The notes under the pieces: generated by a model
What the model saw: only the letters and a program-made list of their open reading frames with translations
The model's database searches: none
Told to the model about the DNA's origin: nothing
IMG/VR virus record: IMGVR_UViG_3300008954_002049
Location: 1 to 41,265 of that record
From: a virus
Reading direction: 5' to 3' (one strand)
Length of the DNA: 41,265 nucleotides
Program-made: the position numbers and the translations under genes
In this document: positions 15,630-22,277 of the stretch, one piece after another
Numbering within the stretch: the stretch's first letter is position 1
Layout: the number at the start of each line of letters is the position of its first letter

Positions 15630-15884
15630 GGAGGTTTACAACCCCACAGGAAGTCAGTGGGGAGGGAGTAGACACGGCAAGCAAGAGAGGCTTACGGTCC
15701 CGGTCTGGAGTCCGTGCCACTCCAATTGATCGGGTTTTTCGCCTGTTAACTCAGATTTCTGGGAAACTCCTCGTCACCCCACCCGATCACCCCGGGTGGG
15801 CCCGGTCCCCGTCCAACGCAACGCCGCGGGGATGACAGCAGGTGACCGATTTACCGCGAACGACTCATCAGGCGCCCTGCCGTG
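15594..15884 (-). ncRNA. Candidate structured non-coding RNA (promoter to terminator, ~290 nt)
   Basis: Bounded by a promoter-like motif at 15890-15914 and the terminator at 15594-15629, with no believable gene inside. It contains CCCACCC/GGGTGGG (15778-15784 with 15794-15800), which competes with GATCGGGT/ACCCGATC (15728-15735 with 15781-15788); the two stems cannot coexist. A further two-part stem GGAGT..CACGG / CCGTG..ACTCC (15665-15677 with 15712-15723) encloses a small hairpin. It is not a recognisable tRNA. Existence as an RNA is inference from layout and folding potential. Confidence 0.4.
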
Positions 15885-15889
15885 TCTAC

Positions 15890-15914
15890 CTATACGAGGA
15901 GCCCCCGGATAATT
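15890..15914 (-). promoter_or_regulatory. Phage promoter-like motif facing a gene-free interval
   Basis: Minus strand AATTAT (15914-15909), 14 nt, TATAG preceded by TCG (15897-15890). Same spacing as the other copies. It lies just beyond the stop of the gene at 15927-16196 and points into 15594-15884, which has no gene. Confidence 0.45.
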
Positions 15915-15926
15915 TCCCCTGAAGCC

Positions 15927-16196
15927 TCAACTTTTCTTGTTGGGCTCTCTCGCTTCAACTTCTGTCCGGAGCTGGAGGCTGAGAGCCTCCCCCATGACCA
16001 GATAGTAATTGAAGCCCAGCCACTCCCCGGAGTCATTGACCACTCGGGTCTTCTCCAGCCGCGTCCCGGCGGGGATCTCCTCCCCCTGCCCCCACTTCCC
16101 GAGGAGGCGGTCTACCAGAGCCATGAGGCCGGCGTTGTCTACCGATTCAGGGCTCTCCCCTTCCTCCGCCCTGGCGTCCATGACGAGCAGCCTCAC
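15927..16196 (-). CDS. Unknown 89-residue protein
   Basis: ATG at 16196 overlaps the upstream stop by 4 nt. Soluble, mixed charge, ends in a Lys/Ser tail. No family recognised; the overlap and the following promoter-like site suggest it ends its operon. Confidence 0.55.
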   Translation of the reverse strand: MRLLVMDARAEEGESPESVDNAGLMALVDRLLGKWGQGEEIPAGTRLEKTRVVNDSGEWLGFNYYLVMGEALSLQLRTEVEAREPNKKS

Positions 16197-16558
16197 GTCA
16201 TCTCCCAGACGGATTTGTGCTCATAGTCTATGGATACCAGCCCCCCCGGCCACACCCAATTCCCCGGAAGCTTCGGGATGACAGCGTAGTTCTCGGTGCC
16301 GGAGCCTCGAAAGCGAGCCGCGATCTGCCCCAGGTGAACCCGGTTGTCCCTGGCGGCGTAGAGGCGACCCTCTCGCCGTCCGTCGATAGGGACGACGATC
16401 AAGCTGAATCTCGCGGGGGAATCATCAGCCAGGGCGATGCCCAGCTCTTTCGGCATCACTCGGGAAATGGCAGCCATCACCCCCCCGTATTCATCCACCG
16501 AGATCAATCGGGCAGCGGTCATCAGTTGACGGAAAATCTCTTCAGCATCCGGTAGCAC
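16193..16558 (-). CDS. Unknown 121-residue protein
   Basis: GTG start at 16558 with GAGG 7-8 nt upstream, 9 nt after the methyltransferase stop. It looks like a small alpha/beta protein: helical first 40 residues, then strand-like SLIVVPIDG and RLYAARDN segments. No family recognised. Confidence 0.55.
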   Translation of the reverse strand: MLPDAEEIFRQLMTAARLISVDEYGGVMAAISRVMPKELGIALADDSPARFSLIVVPIDGRREGRLYAARDNRVHLGQIAARFRGSGTENYAVIPKLPGNWVWPGGLVSIDYEHKSVWEMT

Positions 16559-16567
16559 AAGCAGCCT

Positions 16568-17770
16568 CTACCCCAACAGGTCGTCGAATGAAAGTTTCTT
16601 CCTAGGTGGGCGGGAGTCTGCCTCCGAATCGATCTCCGCCTGATCCCACGGTCGCAGTTGCCTGTTCCAATGTCTGATCCTGGCGTCGGAGAGCAGGAGA
16701 TAACTCTCCTGCTTTTCGATACCCACAAAATCACGATCCGTGGACAAGGCAGCGATCCCGGTGGACCCGCTCCCCAGGAAGGGGTCCAGCACCGGGCCCT
16801 CTCCGGGGAACTCTTCCAAGAGCCACTTCATGATCGCAGAGGGTTTGACTGTCGGATGGTGGTTCCCTCTCTTGCGGCCCTCGACGAAGTATTTCTCCAT
16901 GCCCTCCGGGATCCCTCTCCGCTCTACACCCGCGGTGATATCCCGGTCAGGGAAGTGTTGTTGGAGATCAGCCAGCTCGGTGGGGTCTTCAGACCCCGGG
17001 TACCAGAGATACTCGCCCGTCACACCTCGGGCGAGGTGAGCTGTCCCGGCGTTTCTCTCCGTCTGGGAAGCCTTCGCCGTGTAGAAGACCTCTCCAGGTT
17101 CCTGAGCGAGGAACAAGGCGTCTCGGATTTCAAATCCCTGGTCTTCGGCATGACAGGCCCCCGTGTGACCGGTAGGCTGGTCTTCGGGAGCGATGAGCAT
17201 CAGGTGAGCCCCGGGCTTGAGAGCCCTCCAGATCTCTTCCAGCCAGGGGGGAGGGTCTGGGGTAGACCAGCCTCGGATAATCGCTCCATGAAGCGATGCG
17301 TCCTCGTGTCGAGACCAGTCATAGGACTCGGGCTCCAGGCAGATGACGGACACCCCGCCGATGTGGGTCGGGGTGATCATCGTGTAGAGGTAGTCCAGTA
17401 GCTCTTGGGGTAGATCCCGGGTCATAGTCTCTCGCCTTATTTGCTTGAAGAAGCGGGAGGTGTCCCCTGAAGCCGGGCAGCCAGGGCCGCAAATCCAGTG
17501 GGCAACGGTCTCACCCCCTTCCCGCCGACAGCCGGGTCGGTGTATGAGAATCAGGTTCGGGGGCCAGCGGCCTTCGGCGTTGGTAGGCTGGAATCCTGCT
17601 TGTTGCCCGTAGGTCTGCCGGTCGTTCCGAGTTGGCTGAAACGGTCGCTTGTGGTCTCCGTTGGACGAGATCCTTGAGGCGTCGATGTTCAACGCCCCGG
17701 CTCCGTGAGCGAGAGTGTTGGCGGCGAGGGTGCTCTCTGCCAAGGGCTTTCTCGCGACCGTGACGTTCAC
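16568..17770 (-). CDS. DNA methyltransferase, C-terminal half of a split beta-class enzyme
   Basis: 400 residues. The start, VARKPLAESTLAANTLAHG then ALNIDASRI, is normally the middle of a phage/bacterial N4/N6 DNA methyltransferase. The end carries HHPTVKPSAIMKWL and the SAM-binding motif I VLDPFLGSGST. The target-base motif DPPY is absent here but is present in the gene at 19142-19924, which ends GTALKPAWE...ARKP at the matching seam. A central region contains a cysteine-containing insert (CRREGG, CGPGCPASG) and a WLEEIWRALKPGAHLML segment. The ATG overlaps the thymidine kinase stop. Probably acts with the N-half as a two-subunit methylase; alternatively both are decaying. Confidence 0.8.
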   Translation of the reverse strand: MNVTVARKPLAESTLAANTLAHGAGALNIDASRISSNGDHKRPFQPTRNDRQTYGQQAGFQPTNAEGRWPPNLILIHRPGCRREGGETVAHWICGPGCPASGDTSRFFKQIRRETMTRDLPQELLDYLYTMITPTHIGGVSVICLEPESYDWSRHEDASLHGAIIRGWSTPDPPPWLEEIWRALKPGAHLMLIAPEDQPTGHTGACHAEDQGFEIRDALFLAQEPGEVFYTAKASQTERNAGTAHLARGVTGEYLWYPGSEDPTELADLQQHFPDRDITAGVERRGIPEGMEKYFVEGRKRGNHHPTVKPSAIMKWLLEEFPGEGPVLDPFLGSGSTGIAALSTDRDFVGIEKQESYLLLSDARIRHWNRQLRPWDQAEIDSEADSRPPRKKLSFDDLLG

Positions 17771-18366
17771 CCATCCATCTCCAGAATGTTCTCCTGACGG
17801 GAGAACAGGGGCTCAGGGCTCCAGTGAGTCCAACAGCGTGCTTCGTATACGGCTGCGGCCCCCACAACCACCTGCTCCCTGTTGTCTGCGATCCTCTGGC
17901 TCCGGGTGGCGTCCTGACCACAGACGGTGCAGACAGCTCGCAGCTTAACCACGTCCTCCGCTTCTGCCATCAGCAGGGGAGCGGGTCCAAAAGGATGCCC
18001 CCGGTAATCCAGGTCCAGAGTCGCGATGATCACCCGGTGGCCCCGAGAGGCCAGAGTCCGGGCAACCTGGACAACATCCCGGGGGAAGAACTGTCCTTCG
18101 TCGATCCCTACCACCTGCACTTCCTTCGGGACCTGAAGCATTCTCTCTACATCCTGTGATGGAATCATCTCACTCGGAAAGCGGGCATCGGAGTGGGAGT
18201 GGATATCGCCGGAGTAGCGAGTGTCGATATCCGGCTTGAAGCATACGACCTTCTGCTTCGCGATGGTGGCTCGCCTGAGCCGTCGAATCAGCTCTTCTGA
18301 CTTTCCCGAAAACATTCCCCCAGCGATAACCTCGATCCAGCCTGATTGACTCCTGAACTGTCGCAT
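17767..18366 (-). CDS. tdk: Thymidine kinase
   Basis: 199 residues. Phosphorylates thymidine to dTMP to feed phage DNA synthesis. Walker A GGMFSGKS near residues 16-23 followed by EELIRRLRR, the Walker B-like IDEGQFF near 88-94, and zinc-site cysteines CTVCG with a later ARCWTHW are all present, and length is normal for the type II family. The ATG at 18366 has an excellent RBS (AGGAGG). It neighbours dCTP deaminase, so the pair forms a dTTP supply module. Both lie between the two halves of a methyltransferase. Confidence 0.93.
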   Translation of the reverse strand: MRQFRSQSGWIEVIAGGMFSGKSEELIRRLRRATIAKQKVVCFKPDIDTRYSGDIHSHSDARFPSEMIPSQDVERMLQVPKEVQVVGIDEGQFFPRDVVQVARTLASRGHRVIIATLDLDYRGHPFGPAPLLMAEAEDVVKLRAVCTVCGQDATRSQRIADNREQVVVGAAAVYEARCWTHWSPEPLFSRQENILEMDG

Positions 18367-18375
18367 CTCAACCTC

Positions 18376-18936
18376 CTACCAAACGGTCGCTTTCCCTTCG
18401 TGGAAGCGAGAGGGAGTTGCTTCCTCCTGGTCTTGATACCGGCCTAGATAGAGACGAGGAGCACCGGTCATGCCCATAAACCAGATCTGGCAGATGCGAA
18501 CGTTGGGGAGCACTCGGACGGGGTGAATTACGCTCATCTCCAGTGTGATCGTCCCCCGAAAGCCGGTGTCGATAAACCCCGCCGTCGCGTGAATCTGCAT
18601 CCCCAGCCGGCCCACACTGGACCGACCATCGACCTTCATCACGTAGTCCCTCGTGTGAATCTTCTCGACCGTTCTCCCCAGGTACAGCGTCCCCGGGACG
18701 AGGACGAGGCCCTCCTCTGGAATGGTCAAGCGAGTCGTCGGATTCTCCCCCGACATAGACAGAGGAGGCGGGTGTGGGCGGAATCCCGGCCCGTAGGGGA
18801 GGTCCCCATACACCAGCAGCTCCGGATGGAGCCGGAGGTCCAGGCTGTTAGGCCCCACGTTCTTCTGCTCAAAGGGAGAGATTTCAATCTTTCCCTGAGC
18901 CACCTGCCGCTCAATTTCAGGACCAGTCAACACCAC
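18376..18936 (-). CDS. dcd: dCTP deaminase
   Basis: Converts dCTP to dUTP on the route to dTTP. The signature VDGRSSVGRLGMQIHATAG then FIDTGFRGTITLE is clear, including the catalytic Glu of ITLE. GTG at 18936, 7 nt after GGAG, gives 186 residues, normal for the family; the ATG-initiated version from 18984 would overlap the previous gene by nearly 60 bases. It overlaps the upstream gene by 10 bases and is followed by thymidine kinase. It could be a bifunctional dCTP deaminase/dUTPase, which cannot be decided from sequence reading alone. Confidence 0.9.
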   Translation of the reverse strand: MVLTGPEIERQVAQGKIEISPFEQKNVGPNSLDLRLHPELLVYGDLPYGPGFRPHPPPLSMSGENPTTRLTIPEEGLVLVPGTLYLGRTVEKIHTRDYVMKVDGRSSVGRLGMQIHATAGFIDTGFRGTITLEMSVIHPVRVLPNVRICQIWFMGMTGAPRLYLGRYQDQEEATPSRFHEGKATVW

Positions 18937-19145
18937 GTTGCAACTCCAGCAAGCAGGGCGAATCGGTGGAAGCACCCAGCACACAAGACCCGCTCTCGTA
19001 GGTGCCGGGGGACGACTTGACGCCAGAAGTCGTCGGGGACGCGAAAATCGTAATTCATCACGACCCCGCAGACCTTACAGCTCATCTGCTGGTCTCGTCG
19101 GATCGGCCTGGGGGACGGGTTCACGGACACAACCCCACCCATCAT
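18927..19145 (-). CDS. Small zinc-ribbon-like protein, 72 residues
   Basis: ATG at 19145 overlaps the stop of the methyltransferase N-half (ATGATG). CKVCG near residue 23 and CAGCFHRF near residue 56 form a likely four-cysteine zinc site. No further family call. A longer reading to 19415 would lie inside the upstream gene and is not supported. Confidence 0.6.
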   Translation of the reverse strand: MMGGVVSVNPSPRPIRRDQQMSCKVCGVVMNYDFRVPDDFWRQVVPRHLRERVLCAGCFHRFALLAGVATWC

Positions 19146-19924
19146 GGTTTGCGTGCTGTTAACACACATTCCCATGCCGGTTTTAACGCCGTCCCCCAGC
19201 CATCCCATGCAGCGGCTTCCGGTGTCCGGTGGACCTTGTCCGGCCTGTAGTCCGCCTTCAACCCGTTCTTCGCCTTTCCCGTAGCCCCACCCTTGTCCAG
19301 AGCGACTCGGTCTACAGAGGGGCCATGTCCTTGTACTGAACGAGGGTTGCCAAGGAAACGGTCGATCGCCTTGGAGATGTTGTGTGATTTGGGAAAGCCA
19401 TTGGCAAAGGCCCACGACCTCATTTCCACATCCCGGAAGCCGGCCCCCTCCATTGCTGCCGCGAGCCGATGGAAGGTCCGAGTCCCGCTGAAAGCCACCA
19501 CGTAGCCTCCCGGGACGAGCTTGTCATAGACCGCCTTCAACCACCGCTGATGCCACAATTGCATCTGCTGGGCTTGTTTCCTAGCGACTTTCTGACCAAG
19601 CTGGTGACCAGAGACAACCGGCTCACCACCCACTCGCCAATCTGGGTCCTCGCAGGAACACTTACGTGACCCCCGTAGACGACCTCCACAGGTAGCACAC
19701 GTCGGGTTCGACCCACCGAAGGAAGTAGTCCCCCCAAACGCCGGCCAGGGGATCTCTCGATCACCTATCCCCGGTTGAGCCATTCCGCTGCCTGTCTCCC
19801 AGAGACGATCCCACTCTTTCCCCATGAATTCAAGCCCATACGGCGGATCCGTCAGAACCAGACCGATTTCGGGGACCTCCTCCAACCGGGCTAGGTTGTC
19901 TCCTTTCAGGAGGAGAACCCTCAT
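19142..19924 (-). CDS. DNA methyltransferase, N-terminal half of a split beta-class enzyme
   Basis: 260 residues. Contains the catalytic motif LTDPPYGLEFMGKEWD near residue 24, an insert with a CATCGG..CSC zinc-like cluster, VPGGYVVAFSGTRTFHRLA, AFANGFPKSHNISKAIDRF and WDGWGTALKPAWE. Intact relatives continue from KPA-x-E through a v-ARKPL seam to the SAM motif; here the gene stops at ARKP and the continuation is the gene at 16568-17770. ATG at 19924 overlaps the upstream stop. Motif order (DPPY first, FLGSG last) is that of beta-class methylases. Confidence 0.8.
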   Translation of the reverse strand: MRVLLLKGDNLARLEEVPEIGLVLTDPPYGLEFMGKEWDRLWETGSGMAQPGIGDREIPWPAFGGTTSFGGSNPTCATCGGRLRGSRKCSCEDPDWRVGGEPVVSGHQLGQKVARKQAQQMQLWHQRWLKAVYDKLVPGGYVVAFSGTRTFHRLAAAMEGAGFRDVEMRSWAFANGFPKSHNISKAIDRFLGNPRSVQGHGPSVDRVALDKGGATGKAKNGLKADYRPDKVHRTPEAAAWDGWGTALKPAWECVLTARKP

Positions 19925-21453
19925 GACTTGCCCAGCCCGTCGAGGATCGCCTGATCAATCTCGGCTCCGAGATCTTCGGCCTCACTCATCGCGGTCTCCT
20001 TGAGGGTCAAGATTCGCCTCTGGGGGAACACTACCCGGGCCTTGAACGGATCTGGCTTCGCGTGGTCTCTCGCCTTGAGAGTCTGGAAGAGAACCTCGTT
20101 GGCTTTCTCCAGGTCTGGATCCACCCAGGATGCCGTGACGATATCTGAAGACCGCTCGGCCTCGTTGCTATAGCTGAGGTGAGTCAGGTTGTAGGGGTAC
20201 TCGCTGCCGGCCTTACGGAGCTTCTCAGCCGCTTTGTAGCCCTCCCGGGAGATCTGGAAGAGGACCACGATAGCGATCCCCATACCCCGGCGGAAGTTCA
20301 TCGACAGCCGCTTGAGGTTCCTCAAAACCTCGTTGAGCCGCTCCGTGGTGCTCGGGACCCACTTCCGCGGAGCCATGAGGCCGGCGTGATCGACGAAGAT
20401 CATGTGGAAGGGACTCTGCTGGTAAATCAACTCCGCCCGAGCCCGAAGGTCCGAGACCATGTAGTCAGATTTATCCGGGTCGCTGACCTCAATGTGGAGA
20501 GCCCCATATCCGGGGTGGGTCTTCTTCTTCGGATCGAGAGGATCCGGACACACGTAGTCCCCGTTGAGATCCGGGACGACGTAGTTTCGGAAGAAGTCCT
20601 CCTGCTCGTCAGTGAGGGAGCCGTCTCGGAGCCCCATGTAGGGGATGGGCGGGTGGATCTTCTTGAACTTCTCGTGTCGCGAGTGCATCGCGATGAGCAT
20701 GTTCCGACACTGCTCGTAGGGCATCTCCAGAGAGAGGAAGAGGACGCTGTTCCGGTAGAACACCGTTTGGTTGTAGGCCCAATTGAGGGCGTAGGTGCTC
20801 TTGAGGCCGCCTGTAAAGGCGGCGTGCGTCCACAACTCCGCTCGCTTGGCTCCCTTGAACGCCTCGTCGAATTGGGTGATCCCGGTGAAAAACCCGACCC
20901 CGGCTTTGGGGTCCGCCTTCACACGATCATATCGGGCGAGAGAGTCGTGACCGTCGCTGGTCACGTTGCCGTAGAGTCGCTGCCCCGTCGTCGGGGTCAC
21001 AATGTCATGACTCCTCGACATGACATACTGGATGGCGTGGTATGGGCCCTTGAGGATCTTCTCAACCCGCCCTTCTTTGAGCGTGATCCCGTCCTTCACG
21101 ATCCTGGCGGCTTCCGTCAGGATCTCCTTCATCGTTCGGGTTCGCCGGTCCTCCGCCCTCTCGTTGAGCCGCTGAAGAAAATCTCCCTGATAGCGAGGGG
21201 TCATCGCGATCAAGTGTTCCAGCCGGTCTACTACCTCCATCTCTTTCTGGCGGGTGAAGTGCTCCCGCAGAGAGGTGTAAGCAGGGACATGCTGGTGCTG
21301 TCGGACAAAATCCGACAGGTAGGTCCAAATCGCGGTGTCCTCGACCTGCTCGAAACCCAGACCAGCGTTCGCGAGAGCGAAATGGTTCTCTAGAGCGAGG
21401 GCTTTGTCGTCCCTCGGATTTGCCGTGAAACACGACCTGAGCAGGATCTTCAC
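19921..21453 (-). CDS. DnaB-like replicative helicase with atypical Walker A
   Basis: 510 residues. The N-terminal ~150 residues are helical, like a DnaB N-domain and linker. The RecA-like core starts near 185 (GFFTGITQFDEAFKGAKRAE). The P-loop at 211-220 reads AAFTGGLKST: the first Gly is Ala and the Gly before Lys is Leu, but Lys-Ser-Thr is kept. SVLFLSLEMP, MIFVDHAGLM (Walker B) and VVLFQISREG follow as in DnaB. It would unwind DNA at the phage fork. The gene overlaps the upstream loader-like gene by 4 nt and the methylase gene by 4 nt. Confidence 0.8.
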   Translation of the reverse strand: MKILLRSCFTANPRDDKALALENHFALANAGLGFEQVEDTAIWTYLSDFVRQHQHVPAYTSLREHFTRQKEMEVVDRLEHLIAMTPRYQGDFLQRLNERAEDRRTRTMKEILTEAARIVKDGITLKEGRVEKILKGPYHAIQYVMSRSHDIVTPTTGQRLYGNVTSDGHDSLARYDRVKADPKAGVGFFTGITQFDEAFKGAKRAELWTHAAFTGGLKSTYALNWAYNQTVFYRNSVLFLSLEMPYEQCRNMLIAMHSRHEKFKKIHPPIPYMGLRDGSLTDEQEDFFRNYVVPDLNGDYVCPDPLDPKKKTHPGYGALHIEVSDPDKSDYMVSDLRARAELIYQQSPFHMIFVDHAGLMAPRKWVPSTTERLNEVLRNLKRLSMNFRRGMGIAIVVLFQISREGYKAAEKLRKAGSEYPYNLTHLSYSNEAERSSDIVTASWVDPDLEKANEVLFQTLKARDHAKPDPFKARVVFPQRRILTLKETAMSEAEDLGAEIDQAILDGLGKS

Positions 21454-22277
21454 TTCTTACGCCTCCTCTCCCACGGCTTCTTTTTCTTCTTGCTATCCGA
21501 ATCGAGACCAAGATCTACGTTGACGGCTCGGGTCCCTCCCGTAGACCTCGCGAACCTCGGGTCAGTGGCCGCGGAAGGACGCGGCGGGCCCCCCACACTT
21601 GGCTCGAAAGCCATCTCTTCATAGCCCCGAGAGGGCTTCCGAACCGAAGGTGTCCGAGACTGCCCGTAGACTCGCTCCCAACCCCGGACGAAATCTCCAA
21701 CCAGATGGTCATAGGAGAGGTGCCCGTCTTCCAGCGGGTAGTTCGGCTGATCTACTATCCAGGTAGGGTTGCCTGCGTGGAGCCGGAGCATCAGGGCTTC
21801 CAGAAAGACCTCCGCCATCGCGGAGTTGCGAGCCGCCTTGACCCCGAGGTAGATGACCAGCAGTTCAGCGGGGGCGACCAGATCTTCCAGGGAGTAGTGA
21901 GACGCGGTGACCACCATCGCATCCGGGTCAAAGATCTCTGCTCCTTTGACCGCGTGGCTGGCTAACCACGCCGTCATGAGCTGGGCGTCCGTGACTACCT
22001 GAAACGACCAGGATGGGGGCCGGCGGATCGCGACATGCCTCATGTGCTCCACGAACCAGCCACGGGGAGCGGTGATCCAGGTGTTCTTCTCGACCCGCTC
22101 CGTGAGTGGGCTGCTTGGAATCGGGTCGGCTTTCAGAAGGCCGGGCATTCCTCGTTCCACATTTCGCTTGATCGCCTCCCGAAGGCGGCAACCACACCGC
22201 TGGACGACTGGTGGCACGAGTCCCTCTTGAGGGACTGGAACGACACCAGCCCCTCCACATACGACACACTCAGCCAT
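21450..22277 (-). CDS. DnaC-like helicase loader (degenerate), zinc-binding N-terminus
   Basis: 275 residues. N-terminal CVVCGGAG and CGCRL suggest a zinc site. AELLVIYLGVKAARNS then FLEALMLRLHAGNPTWIVDQPN resembles the DnaC/IstB Walker B and sensor region (normally LLVIDDLG...R...g.pTi.tTN), but Asp-Asp is replaced by Tyr-Leu and no Walker A is visible. The C-terminus is basic (KKKKKPWERRRKK). It overlaps the DnaB-like gene, the usual neighbour of a loader. Role inferred from weak similarity plus position. Confidence 0.6.
   Translation of the reverse strand: MAECVVCGGAGVVPVPQEGLVPPVVQRCGCRLREAIKRNVERGMPGLLKADPIPSSPLTERVEKNTWITAPRGWFVEHMRHVAIRRPPSWSFQVVTDAQLMTAWLASHAVKGAEIFDPDAMVVTASHYSLEDLVAPAELLVIYLGVKAARNSAMAEVFLEALMLRLHAGNPTWIVDQPNYPLEDGHLSYDHLVGDFVRGWERVYGQSRTPSVRKPSRGYEEMAFEPSVGGPPRPSAATDPRFARSTGGTRAVNVDLGLDSDSKKKKKPWERRRKK

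Noticed and set aside
15550-15720. Longer N-terminus for the ExbB-like protein
   Set aside because: It would cross a terminator hairpin, a promoter motif and a palindrome.
15660-15725. tRNA in the gap at 15.7 kb
   Set aside because: A two-part stem exists but there is no T-loop GTTCRA signature or anticodon arm.
17843-17850. TCGTATAC on the plus strand as a promoter
   Set aside because: It lies inside tdk, faces the wrong way, and has no matching upstream hexamer.
19142-19170. Intein remnant at the end of the methyltransferase N-half (E-C junction)
   Set aside because: Only eight residues follow the Cys, and they match the normal methylase seam (ARKP), not an intein.
20179-21393. 404-residue plus-strand frame
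   Set aside because: Antisense shadow of the DnaB-like helicase; no known motif.
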